From NCBI GenBank assembly GCA_046727855.1, contig JBKPDL010000078.1:1-30210 (forward strand): a DNA stretch of 30,210 bases. Direction: 5' to 3'. Of the stretch, positions 11,312 through 19,197 are shown piece after piece. The position numbers and the translations under genes were made by a program. How positions within the stretch are numbered: the stretch's first letter is position 1; each line of letters begins with the position of its first letter. Source of the DNA: DASPWV01 sp046727855 (GTDB taxonomy: Bacteria; Acidobacteriota; Vicinamibacteria; Vicinamibacterales; UBA2999). The notes beneath the pieces are model-generated. The model did not search any database. It saw nothing but the letters and a program-made list of their open reading frames with translations, and was not told where the DNA came from.

Positions 11312-12403
11312 GTGCCGTTTGATCTCGAGGAGGTTGGCTGGGACGAACAATGGGTGGCCGCCTTTGCCCCACACGCTGCGAGCGGTCTCGTTCCCGGGCG
11401 CGTGGCCATCGAGTTCAATCACATCTACCGCGTCTTCACCGACCGAGGGGAAGTCAACGCACAGCAGGCAGGGCGCATCCTGCATCGTGCCGGCGGCCGG
11501 CATGAGCTTGCGGCGGTGGGCGATTGGGTGGCCATCAGGTTGGCGCCGGATGCGAAAAGCGGCGTCATCGAGGCGATTCTTCCGCGCCGCAGCAAGTTCT
11601 CGCGCAAAGTGGCGGGCGAGATCACCGAGGAGCAAGTGGTGGCGGCCAACATCGACACGGTGTTCCTCGTCATGGGTCTCGATCTCGACTACAACCCGCG
11701 GCGGCTCGAGCGCTATCTCCTGATGTCGTATGAGAGCGGCGCCACGCCGGTGGTGCTCCTGAGCAAGGCGGATTTGAGCGATGACGTGCCCGCACGCGTA
11801 GCGGAGATCGCAACGATCGCGCCCGGGACGCCGGTGCACGCGATCAGCGCCAAGCCGCGCGGCGGCGCGTTGCCGTACGGTGTGGAAATTGTCGAGACCT
11901 ACCTGGGACGCGGCCGCACCGGCGCGCTGCTTGGCTCATCGGGCGTAGGGAAGTCGACGCTCGTCAATGCGCTGCTCGGCGCCGAAACGCTCAAGACCAC
12001 CGCCGTGCGTGAGCACGACTCGCGCGGCCGTCACACCACGCGCCACCGCCAGCTGATCGTGCTGCCGGGCGCCAAGGGCCTGCTCATCGACACACCCGGC
12101 ATGCGCGAGCTGCAATTGTGGGTTGCCGAAACGGCAAAGGAGGGCTTCGAGGACATCGAGGCGCTTGCGGCGCAGTGTCATTTCAGCGATTGCCGGCACC
12201 GCGAGGAGCCGCGCTGCGCGGTGAAGCAGGCTGTGGCGGAGGGCCGATTATCCGCGGAACGGCTCGCGAGTTACCACAAGCTCGAAGACGAAGTGCGCGC
12301 GCTCGCGGTGAGAAGAGACGCCCGCGCACAAATCGACGCGAAGCGGAGGTGGAAGAACGTCAACAAAGCAATGAAGCAGCTCTATAAAGATCGTGATCAT
12401 TGA
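11312..12403 (+). CDS. rsgA: Small ribosomal subunit biogenesis GTPase RsgA
   Basis: A circularly permuted GTPase that acts in late 30S subunit maturation. Order: an N-terminal OB-fold (GDWVAIRL), then G4 (LLSKADL), G5 (AISAK), G1 P-loop GSSGVGKST near residues 208-216, the switch region (SRGRHTTRHR) and G3 (LIDTPGMREL). The C-terminal zinc knuckle has Cys289, Cys294, His296 and Cys302 (QCHFSDCRHREEPRCAV). The 363 residues are typical, with a slightly long basic tail. It starts at GTG, one base after the upstream hydrolase stop. Downstream lies a heptad hairpin that separates it from the convergent peptidase gene. Confidence 0.96.
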   Translation: MPFDLEEVGWDEQWVAAFAPHAASGLVPGRVAIEFNHIYRVFTDRGEVNAQQAGRILHRAGGRHELAAVGDWVAIRLAPDAKSGVIEAILPRRSKFSRKVAGEITEEQVVAANIDTVFLVMGLDLDYNPRRLERYLLMSYESGATPVVLLSKADLSDDVPARVAEIATIAPGTPVHAISAKPRGGALPYGVEIVETYLGRGRTGALLGSSGVGKSTLVNALLGAETLKTTAVREHDSRGRHTTRHRQLIVLPGAKGLLIDTPGMRELQLWVAETAKEGFEDIEALAAQCHFSDCRHREEPRCAVKQAVAEGRLSAERLASYHKLEDEVRALAVRRDARAQIDAKRRWKNVNKAMKQLYKDRDH

Positions 12404-12412
12404 TCTGCGTCA

Positions 12413-12536
12413 GTTCAAAGTTCAAAGTTCAAAGTTAGTTGGCAAGTTGCAAGTGAGCAGTCGACCGTTTTAACTCGTAACTTGTAACTTCCCCTTTGAA
12501 CTTTGAACTTTGAACTTTGAACTTTGAACTTTGAAC
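12413..12536. repeat. Perfect heptad repeats in inverted arms (GTTCAAA / TTTGAAC)
   Basis: The left arm has three exact GTTCAAA heptads (12413-12433). The right arm has six exact TTTGAAC heptads (12495-12536), the reverse complement. Inside them AAGTTGCAAGT faces ACTTGTAACTT with one mismatch, so the stem continues inward. It fills the gap between two converging genes and may act as a transcription stop. The perfect copies suggest recent expansion. Confidence 0.9.
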
Positions 12537-12551
12537 TTGTAACTCCCCGCG

Positions 12552-14675
12552 TCAGCGCTCGGCGGTGGGCGCGGGGGTGCCTTCCAACCACCGTTTCATC
12601 CAGCCAAACACCTGTTCGTGCCAGTACTTGCTGTTGAGTGCCTTCAACACCCAGTGCCCTTCATCCGGGAAAATCAGCATCTCACTGGGTACGTTCTGCC
12701 GCCGCAGCGCAGTGAAGAGTTGAATGCCCTGATCGACCGGCACGCGATAGTCGAGCTCGTTGGTGATCACCAGCGTTGGCGTTTTGATCTGCGGGGCGAA
12801 GCGGTGCGGCGACCACTTGGCGATGTTCTCGCGTGCGGCGGCCGACCACGCCACGCCGCCCATTTCCCATTCCGGGAACCACAATTCCTCGGTCGATCCC
12901 ATCATCGATTCGAGGTTGTACACGCCGTCGTGGCTGACGGCGGCCTTGAACCGGTTTGTGTGGCCGATGATCCAATTCACCGCGTAGCCGCCGTAGCTTG
13001 CGCCCGCAATGCCCATGCGTTGCGAATCCACATACGGCAGCTTCGCGACGACGTCCACAACCGCGTTGATGTCCACCATCACTTTGCCACCCCAGTCCTG
13101 CGAGATCTCGTCGACGAACTTCTGCCCGAAGCCGGTGGAGCCGCGCGGGTTGGGGGCCGCGATTACCCACCCCTGGGCCGCCCACAACGACGGATTCCAC
13201 CGCGCCGACCACGCGTCTTCCCACGCGCCCTGAGGACCGCCGTGAATCAGAAACACCACGGGGTACTTCTTCGCGGCGTCGAAGTTTGGCGGCTTGATGA
13301 GCCAGTACTGCACCTGCGCTCCGGCGGCGCCGGGAACGGTCAGGCTTTCGGCCTGTGAGAACGCGACGTCCTTCAGCCACGATTCGTTTTCTCGCGTCAG
13401 CTGTTTCGTCTCGCCCGTGAAGTTCACGCGGAAAAGATCCGTCGGCGCAGTCATCGTGTTTTTGCCGACCACTGCGAAGTCGCGACTCACCTCGAGACCG
13501 GCGAACGCGCCGCCCTTGGCCACCACTTTCGGCGTGCCAGTGGGATACCCGATCGAGTAGACGTTCACGATGCCGCGATCCTGTGCGGTGAAGAGGATCG
13601 AGGCGCCATCCGGAGTGAACTTGAAGTTTTCAACCGACAGGTCCGGGGTTTCGAAGATCGTTTGCCGCTGACCACTGGCGACGTCGATCACGTCGAGATA
13701 CCAGCGATCGGACTCGAAGCCGGGGCGGCGTTGCGCGCGCGTGACGATCTTGCGCCCATCGCGCGTCCACACCGGCTGCATGTCGGCCGCCTTGTTCGTA
13801 GTCGTGAGCTTGCGCGCAGTTCCGCCGGTGATCGGCACGATCCAAACATCGTGATTGGTCGTCCACGACTCGGCATCGCCGCCTTCGCGATTGGAGACAA
13901 AGGCGATCTGTTTCCCGTCCGGCGAGAACGAGAACCCGTTGTCCTCGTTGAAGAACGGCGGCGAGTCGAAATCGCCTGGCGTGACATCGGTTGTGCGGCC
14001 GCTTTCAATTTCGGTGACGAAGATGTGATGCCGCAACTGCTCGCGCCAGTCGGACCAGTGGCGGAAGAGCAGCCGTTTGACGTGATGCACCTTCACGGGA
14101 TTCTTCTCGGCCTCTTCGGCGCGCCGCGCGTTGCACGCCTCCGCCTGCGCAAATGCTTCGGCGGGCTCGCCGGCGCCTTGGCGGAGGCGGTCGTCTGGAC
14201 AGTCCGGATATACATCCGATACATACGCGATACGGGTGCCGTCGGGTGAATACACAACAGGCGTCTGCACACCCATCGCCAGCTTGGTGATCTGCTTTGC
14301 ATCGCTGCCGTCACTGCCTGCGACAAACAGTTGCGGCGCGCCGGCACGTGTGGACACAAACGCGAGCCGCTTGCCATCCGGCGCGAACAGCGGCGTCGTC
14401 TCGGAGCCGTCGCCGCCAACCAGCATCTTTGGCGCAGCCGACCCGTCGGCCGGCACCGCCCAGATGTCGGCATTGCGTTTACCGGTCTGTCCGTTGGTTA
14501 CGGTGCGTACGTAGGCAACTGTCGCGCCGTCCGGCGACAGCGCCGGCTCGGTGACGCGCAGCGCCGTAATCAAATCGTCGATGGTCATCGCACGACCCGC
14601 GGCGGCTTCCACGCCGATCCAGCCGCTAATCGCCGCAACAGCGCACCAAAGCAAAACGTATTTCTTCATGGGCAT
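12552..14675 (-). CDS. Secreted S9-family peptidase, DPP5-like
   Basis: A serine peptidase of the prolyl oligopeptidase clan, about 707 residues. A signal peptide (MKKYVLLWCAVAAISGWIG) is followed by a beta-propeller with repeated LSPDG/FSPDGK motifs, then the alpha/beta hydrolase domain: Ser in AGASYGGYAVNW (about residue 560), Asp in NELDYRVPVDQG (about 642) and His in PDEGHWVLK (about 669). WSDWREQLRHHIFV and EELWFPEWEMGG resemble dipeptidyl-peptidase 5. It probably acts in the periplasm on short peptides. I chose the ATG at 14675 because GAGAG lies just upstream; the ATG at 14669 and a GTG at 14690 are alternatives. A propeller segment rich in Arg/Glu and with a Cys pair may be a family-specific loop. 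Confidence 0.94.
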   Translation of the reverse strand: MPMKKYVLLWCAVAAISGWIGVEAAAGRAMTIDDLITALRVTEPALSPDGATVAYVRTVTNGQTGKRNADIWAVPADGSAAPKMLVGGDGSETTPLFAPDGKRLAFVSTRAGAPQLFVAGSDGSDAKQITKLAMGVQTPVVYSPDGTRIAYVSDVYPDCPDDRLRQGAGEPAEAFAQAEACNARRAEEAEKNPVKVHHVKRLLFRHWSDWREQLRHHIFVTEIESGRTTDVTPGDFDSPPFFNEDNGFSFSPDGKQIAFVSNREGGDAESWTTNHDVWIVPITGGTARKLTTTNKAADMQPVWTRDGRKIVTRAQRRPGFESDRWYLDVIDVASGQRQTIFETPDLSVENFKFTPDGASILFTAQDRGIVNVYSIGYPTGTPKVVAKGGAFAGLEVSRDFAVVGKNTMTAPTDLFRVNFTGETKQLTRENESWLKDVAFSQAESLTVPGAAGAQVQYWLIKPPNFDAAKKYPVVFLIHGGPQGAWEDAWSARWNPSLWAAQGWVIAAPNPRGSTGFGQKFVDEISQDWGGKVMVDINAVVDVVAKLPYVDSQRMGIAGASYGGYAVNWIIGHTNRFKAAVSHDGVYNLESMMGSTEELWFPEWEMGGVAWSAAARENIAKWSPHRFAPQIKTPTLVITNELDYRVPVDQGIQLFTALRRQNVPSEMLIFPDEGHWVLKALNSKYWHEQVFGWMKRWLEGTPAPTAER

Positions 14676-14748
14676 CTCTCTACTGTTCACGTTACCACGC
14701 AGAAGCCAGCCGTCGGCCGTGCGGTGCCGCCAACACTGGAAGCCGAAC

Positions 14749-14769
14749 GCTGATAGCTGACAACTGAAG
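14749..14769. repeat. Short phased heptads (GCTGATA type)
   Basis: Three consecutive related heptads, GCTGATA, GCTGACA and ACTGAAG, lie in the gap upstream of the S9 peptidase. This is short and could be chance, but it fits the phased tracts seen in other gaps. Confidence 0.4.
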
Positions 14770-14884
14770 GCCCGTCGGAACTATCCGGGCACACGCTCCG
14801 GCATCGCCGTGGTGACGCGCGCCCCGACGGTCGGAGCGACTACGCGTATTTTGACGGTGACCGCGCACTGATGCCCAAGGACCG

Positions 14885-15143
14885 TCAGAACCCGAGCGCA
14901 AAAGACAGCGCCTCGCGGATCTCGCGCATCCGCGATGACGGGAGCGTGGTGAGGACGGCGCCGAGCCGATCCTTGCGGACCGTCTGCACGTGATCGAGGT
15001 TGATCGCGCAGCTGCGAGGCATGCCGTCCGACGGACCGAGCACGACTTCTGACGGGATATCGCGAATGGCGCTGGTGATCGGCGCGATGGTCACTTCGCC
15101 CAGATACTCAAGGACCGAGGAACGGATTGAGAATGAGTGCCTT
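14885..15143 (-). pseudogene. MazF/PemK-type toxin, truncated and frameshifted
   Basis: The downstream part matches MazF endoribonuclease toxins well: EYLGEVTIAPITSAIRDIP, then VVLGPSDGMPRSCAINLDHV, QTVRKDRLGAV and a normal C-terminus ending ALSFALGF. The preceding residues KALILN continue the family pattern (usually RPALIL followed by a basic residue and SSVLEY) but lie in another frame; one extra base at about 15124-15125 separates the halves. The first 10-15 residues (the R-G-D/E-V-W start) are absent, and no antitoxin gene is visible upstream. It is therefore most likely a dead toxin gene rather than an active module. An internal GTG at 15094 could start only a fragment. Confidence 0.65.
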
Positions 15144-15180
15144 GAATGTCGTCCGATCGAACTGCTCGAGGATAGTTCGG

Positions 15181-15237
15181 CTCGTGCGATTCGCTGCGAT
15201 AGAGAAACTGCGGGTCGGGCGCAAGACTGAAAGGCGG
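15181..15237 (-). pseudogene. Possible fragment of an ExeA/GspA-type ATPase
   Basis: Nineteen codons read PPFSLAPDPQFLYRSESHE, which matches the N-terminal signature of ExeA-like AAA ATPases (P-F-x-L-x-P-D-P-x-F-L-Y then S-H). There is a stop just upstream and nothing of the nucleotide-binding domain downstream. This is a scrap at best, next to the broken mazF, and could be coincidence. Confidence 0.3.
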
Positions 15238-15243
15238 ACCAAC

Positions 15244-15266
15244 TCAGAATTCTTCATTCTGAATTC
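15244..15266. repeat. Short phased heptads (TCTTCAT type)
   Basis: TC recurs at 15244, 15251, 15258 and 15265 in TCAGAAT, TCTTCAT, TCTGAAT units, with exact 7-nt steps. It lies directly downstream of the HExxH protein gene and resembles the other phased tracts. Confidence 0.45.
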
Positions 15267-15269
15267 CCA

Positions 15270-15806
15270 CTACCGGCTCTCCCCGCCGCGACTTGCCGTG
15301 AACGCGAGCTCGCGTCTCACGTCCTCGCCCGTGCGCTTCGCTGCCTCCGTATCCCACTGCTCAGACCGTTCACGGTTCTCAACGCCGATGTGACGGTAAT
15401 GTGCCGACAACGTTGCGGTGTCGACCACCGCAGGCGCTTCGCCGATTTCGGCGACGTGCTGCAGTTCGTGCGCGAGGGTCGCCACGAGCTGTGATTTCGT
15501 CAGCTCGGGATTGAGTGAAATGCGGAGGTAGCGGAAGTCCTGGGTGGCCGTGACCCAGCTGACGCGACCTCCGAGGCGGCCGCGAAGCTGCGGTTGCATC
15601 TCGATGTACACGATCACGTCGAGCTGGTCGATGTGCCGTAGCACTTTGCGAAAGAAGGACGAACGCAGACGGCCTTCGGCAAGCGCCGATGCGGAGCGGG
15701 CGTCAGCGGCGCGTACCCGGACGACGTGCGGATTCGTGGCCGCAGCGACAGGAGTGATTCCAACCACGAGGACGATCAGCAAGGTGACGAACGCGGACGG
15801 TCGCAT
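15270..15806 (-). CDS. Secreted HExxH protein, putative metallopeptidase-like
   Basis: A 178-residue protein with a signal peptide (MRPSAFVTLLIVLVVGITPV, probable cleavage after AAA). Residues 113-117 form HELQH inside LVATLAHELQHVAEIGEA, a typical zinc-binding HExxH helix; Glu120 (HExxHxxE spacing) is a candidate third ligand. The sequence before it (YLRISLNPELTKSQ) looks like the edge strand of a metallopeptidase fold. The family is not one I can name and the size is small, so catalytic activity is inferred from the motif only. It would act in the periplasm. It is transcribed alone, with 170 nt of gene-free sequence upstream. Confidence 0.75.
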   Translation of the reverse strand: MRPSAFVTLLIVLVVGITPVAAATNPHVVRVRAADARSASALAEGRLRSSFFRKVLRHIDQLDVIVYIEMQPQLRGRLGGRVSWVTATQDFRYLRISLNPELTKSQLVATLAHELQHVAEIGEAPAVVDTATLSAHYRHIGVENRERSEQWDTEAAKRTGEDVRRELAFTASRGGESR

Positions 15807-15980
15807 AGCAGCCTCCCGCCTCGCAGCCGCACCTCCTCCTCAATCGCAACGCGTCCAACGCAAAGTTCACCCCTCGGGCAGAGTAGACGGGTCGAGGCGG
15901 CGAACGGTTCGTTGCGATGTGGCGATTGCTGACGTGAATCGTGGGACGAGCGAAGAGTAGAATCGCGCGCTCCTGAACGT

Positions 15981-17156
15981 TCATAACGCGCCTCCAGACG
16001 CTAGCGACAAGTCGGGACATGCGACGGCCGCGAGGCCGCGCACGGCGTCGACCTCGCGCCGCATGGTATCGCTCAGCCGCTCGTGCAACGCCGGCAGCGT
16101 CGCCAGCGTCCAGTTGAACGACGCGATCTCGTCGGAGAGCTCGAACATCTCCATCGACATCGCATCGCGCGCGCGTTGGTATTCGAAGAGCGCCGTGTCG
16201 GCGTCGGCAATCACGGCGCGCGCCAGCCATTCGGCATCACGCAGCGCATCGGTGATCCCATGAGCGATGATCGGATCCTTGAAATTGCCGGCGTCCCCGA
16301 CGAGCGCCCAGCCAAATCCTGCCGAGTGTCGCAGAAAGCCGCGTTCTCCTGCGAAGCCCCGGAGCTTCGCCTCTCCTGACTGCCGCTCGATCGCGGGCAC
16401 GAGCGCTGGAGCGGCGCGGCTCAGCAGCCGCCGATAGCCCGCACCGACATCTGCCCGGAACGCGTCAGCAAAGTCGTCGCTGCGAACCGCGACGAAGACG
16501 CACGTCTCGTTGTTGTTTGTCGGAATTGCCCCGGCCGCGATGCCTGGTTCCCAATACCAGTGGTTGCCCTCGACCGAAAGCGCGGGCCAGTAGCCATACA
16601 TGACACCAGCCGCGTGCCGGCCTTGGCGATACGCTCGCGCGTGCACAAGTCGTGCGATTGTCGATCGCAAACCGTCGGCGCCGATAACGACGCGCCCCTC
16701 GAGACGCAGCATCCGATGTGACTCGTCGCGCGCGACAACCCCGGCGACGCGGCCGGTTTCGTCGCGGATGATATCGACGACCGACATCCCGTACTGCACG
16801 TCCGCGCCTGACGTGCGAGCCGCATCCACGAGTAGGCGGTCGAGCAGGAAGCGCCGGGGCGCGAAGAGACTCGGCACGCCGTCGCGGGACTTGATCGGTA
16901 TCCGTCGACTCTCCGGACCGTAATGGAAGGTCGTTGAGCGGATGGGCGGGGTTGCGGCCGCCTCGATCGCGGGCAGGAGACCCCACCGCGACAGCTGCAG
17001 CACGCCCGCGCGCATCAGCGCGTGAGTGGAGAGCGTATCGGTGCCGTATTTGCCGCGGTCGATGGCCAAGACGCGGAGACCGGCGCGAGCCAGCAACATG
17101 GCGGTTGCGGCTCCCGCTGCTCGCAGCCCAACAATAATTGCATCGTAAGCAGGCAT
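15981..17156 (-). CDS. FAD-dependent oxidoreductase (geranylgeranyl reductase/hydroxylase type)
   Basis: A 391-residue flavoprotein. DAIIVGLRAAGAATAMLLAR is a variant dinucleotide-binding site (G-x-R-x-A-G, as in GARxAG-type reductases), VIGADGLRSTIARLV is the D-G motif and WALVGDAGNFKDPIIAHGIT is the G-D motif that binds the FAD ribityl chain. This layout belongs to the PHBH-fold family of aromatic hydroxylases and isoprenoid-lipid or menaquinone-type reductases. The substrate is unknown. It is the last gene of a minus-strand operon, 12 nt after the flavin monooxygenase-like gene. The C-terminus lacks a membrane anchor. Confidence 0.88.
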   Translation of the reverse strand: MPAYDAIIVGLRAAGAATAMLLARAGLRVLAIDRGKYGTDTLSTHALMRAGVLQLSRWGLLPAIEAAATPPIRSTTFHYGPESRRIPIKSRDGVPSLFAPRRFLLDRLLVDAARTSGADVQYGMSVVDIIRDETGRVAGVVARDESHRMLRLEGRVVIGADGLRSTIARLVHARAYRQGRHAAGVMYGYWPALSVEGNHWYWEPGIAAGAIPTNNNETCVFVAVRSDDFADAFRADVGAGYRRLLSRAAPALVPAIERQSGEAKLRGFAGERGFLRHSAGFGWALVGDAGNFKDPIIAHGITDALRDAEWLARAVIADADTALFEYQRARDAMSMEMFELSDEIASFNWTLATLPALHERLSDTMRREVDAVRGLAAVACPDLSLASGGAL

Positions 17157-17168
17157 GGGACCTCGCGA

Positions 17169-18419
17169 TCAGGCGATGACGCTGCGGCGTTCCGTGAGGT
17201 GACGCGCCACGTGATCGGCAACGGCTTCCGCATCGCGACCGACGCCGTCGATGAAGTTCGAATTCCGGTGGCGCAGAAACGCAAGTCCGAGCACGTAAAG
17301 TCCTTCCACCGGCGTCGCGCCGCCGTGGTTGCGAATCTCGCCGCGCGCATCGAGCACCGGCACCCGCAGCCACGGGTATTGCCGCGTGAATCCGGTGGCC
17401 CACACGATGGTGGTGATACCTTCCGCCGTAAGGTCGATCTCGGTGCGTGCGTCGGTAAACCGCGTCCAAATCGGTTCGAATGGCTCCCTCGCGTCCGCAT
17501 TGCACGTGCCGTCGAGCTCGATGAACGTGTCGATCCGCTGCAGCAATTGTGCGAGCTTGACGTCGGCGGCGGCGGTGGAGGCGACGAGGTCGTCAGCGAA
17601 GGCTGCCCGCCGTCCCTCGAATGCGCGAAGCCGGCCGGTGACTTCAACGCCGAGTTCCTTTAGCAACGCGAGATCGATCGATGCGCGATCCGGCCTGCCC
17701 ACCAGCTGCAACGACGCTTGCTCGCGCGAGACCTCGACATCGTAGACATCGTCTTGCGTGGCGGCGAAAATGCCGATGCGCTCGAACCACCAAAGAATGT
17801 CGTGACCGCGGTAACGGCGTGGCACCCGAGTGTGCTGACCGGCCGCGAGAAACACCCGCCGCCCCGCGAGACGTAGTTCGTGGGCCAGCTGAATGCCCGA
17901 CGCCGCTGCGCCGACCACGAGAACGGCGCCTTCACGAAGTGTGGACGACCCGCGATAGCGCGCAGGCACGACCTGGTCAATATCGTCAGGTGCGCCAGAC
18001 GCGATCGCCGGCACGAATGGCACGTCGCAATAGCCGGTCGCGACGATGACGCTGTTAGCCAGCCACGTCTCGCGGTTCGTGCTCACTCGAAACGCGCGGC
18101 CGTCTCGGCTCACAGCCGTCACCTCCGTGTCGGTGTAGACAGGTGCATCGAACGAACGCGCGAACTGCTCGAGAAAATCCACGACTTCGGTCACGGTCAT
18201 GAAGCCATCCGGATCGCCACCCTGGTAGCGAAATCCCGGCAGTCGTGTTTGCCAATTCGGCGTCAGCAGCCGCAGTGACTGCCAGCGTTCGCTCCTCCAG
18301 CGTTCAGCCACGCGGCCTCGTTCGAGCACGACGTGCGGAACGGCGCGACTGGTCAGGCAGCGGCTCATCGCGAGCCCTGCCTGCCCGCCGCCAACGATCA
18401 CCGCGTCGATCTGTCTCAT
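17169..18419 (-). CDS. Flavin-containing monooxygenase-like NAD(P)/FAD oxidoreductase
   Basis: A 416-residue flavoprotein with two nucleotide-binding sites: IDAVIVGGGQAGLAMSRCL at the N-terminus (FAD) and AVLVVGAAASGIQLAHEL near residue 165 (NADPH). RWQSLRLLTPNWQTRLPG and VIVATGYCDVPFVP are typical of the flavin-monooxygenase/CzcO-like group, and TTIVWATGFTRQYPWL is the ATG motif near the C-terminus. It probably oxygenates or reduces a small molecule; the substrate is unknown. Its ATG overlaps the osmC stop codon (ATGA), so expression is coupled to OsmC. Confidence 0.9.
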   Translation of the reverse strand: MRQIDAVIVGGGQAGLAMSRCLTSRAVPHVVLERGRVAERWRSERWQSLRLLTPNWQTRLPGFRYQGGDPDGFMTVTEVVDFLEQFARSFDAPVYTDTEVTAVSRDGRAFRVSTNRETWLANSVIVATGYCDVPFVPAIASGAPDDIDQVVPARYRGSSTLREGAVLVVGAAASGIQLAHELRLAGRRVFLAAGQHTRVPRRYRGHDILWWFERIGIFAATQDDVYDVEVSREQASLQLVGRPDRASIDLALLKELGVEVTGRLRAFEGRRAAFADDLVASTAAADVKLAQLLQRIDTFIELDGTCNADAREPFEPIWTRFTDARTEIDLTAEGITTIVWATGFTRQYPWLRVPVLDARGEIRNHGGATPVEGLYVLGLAFLRHRNSNFIDGVGRDAEAVADHVARHLTERRSVIA

Positions 18420-19006
18420 CGCACGACGTCGATCGAGAGATCGACAGGGGTGCCGTTCGTGATCACGTCGAAGACCGCCGAGCGTGCGCGCGACTGTTCG
18501 ACGACCTCTCGCAGCTTCTCCGGCGGGGCGTCGCCCTCAATCGAGAAGTTCACACGAATGCGCTCGTATCCGTTGCGCACTTCGTTCGACAGACCGAGAA
18601 TGCCGCGGAGATCGATATCGCCGACGACGGTCGACTCGACCCGGGTCAGAGTGATGCCGCGGGCTGCGGCGACGTTTGCGACGCCGGCGGTCAGGCACGT
18701 GGCGAGCGCGTGCAGCAGAAATTCGACGGGCGTAGGTCCGTGGTCGCCGCCAACCAGGACGGCGGGGTGGTCGGCGTCGTACTCGAACCGCCGGACATGG
18801 GTTTGCTCGCTGCCGGCCCCGCTGAATGTCTCGATATGGCTGCGGCTGTGCGTGCCGGCCAGCCAGGTGTTCTGTGCCCGGAACTGAAACCGGCCCAGTT
18901 CCGGTGCGCCTTTCACGACGTTGATAGTGGCGAGCAGATTCGGCGTATCGACGCCGTTGAGCGGCACGCGCTCGCGCTTCTTCTCTGGCGCGATTGATTG
19001 TTGCAT
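18416..19006 (-). CDS. OsmC-family protein with a single cysteine
   Basis: A 196-residue OsmC/Ohr-fold protein: DHGPTPVEFLLHALATCLTA places the conserved cysteine at 104, and AVFDVITNGTPVDLSI is the usual C-terminal strand. OsmC/Ohr peroxidases use two cysteines; this one has only Cys104 in the entire chain, so it is unlikely to be a classical two-Cys peroxide reductase. The ATG at 19006 is chosen because AAGGAGAAC lies at correct spacing; longer upstream reading frame lacks such a site. It is first in an operon with two flavoproteins, which suggests a shared redox or detoxification role. Confidence 0.92.
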   Translation of the reverse strand: MQQSIAPEKKRERVPLNGVDTPNLLATINVVKGAPELGRFQFRAQNTWLAGTHSRSHIETFSGAGSEQTHVRRFEYDADHPAVLVGGDHGPTPVEFLLHALATCLTAGVANVAAARGITLTRVESTVVGDIDLRGILGLSNEVRNGYERIRVNFSIEGDAPPEKLREVVEQSRARSAVFDVITNGTPVDLSIDVVR

Positions 19007-19197
19007 GGTGAGGTTCTCCTTAACTTGTCTATCGAAATTGGAAAACAAAACCCGACATGGCCACGGCGGTTTGCTTGTGCCGGTGAACGCTTTCACGTGT
19101 CGGTACCAGGTTTCAGCGCTTCTTGTGCCGAGCGCTGTTGGCTGAGAGCCGGCGGCTGTCCGGAATTCCACTCAATCCAGGTGAATTCTGGCCTTGG

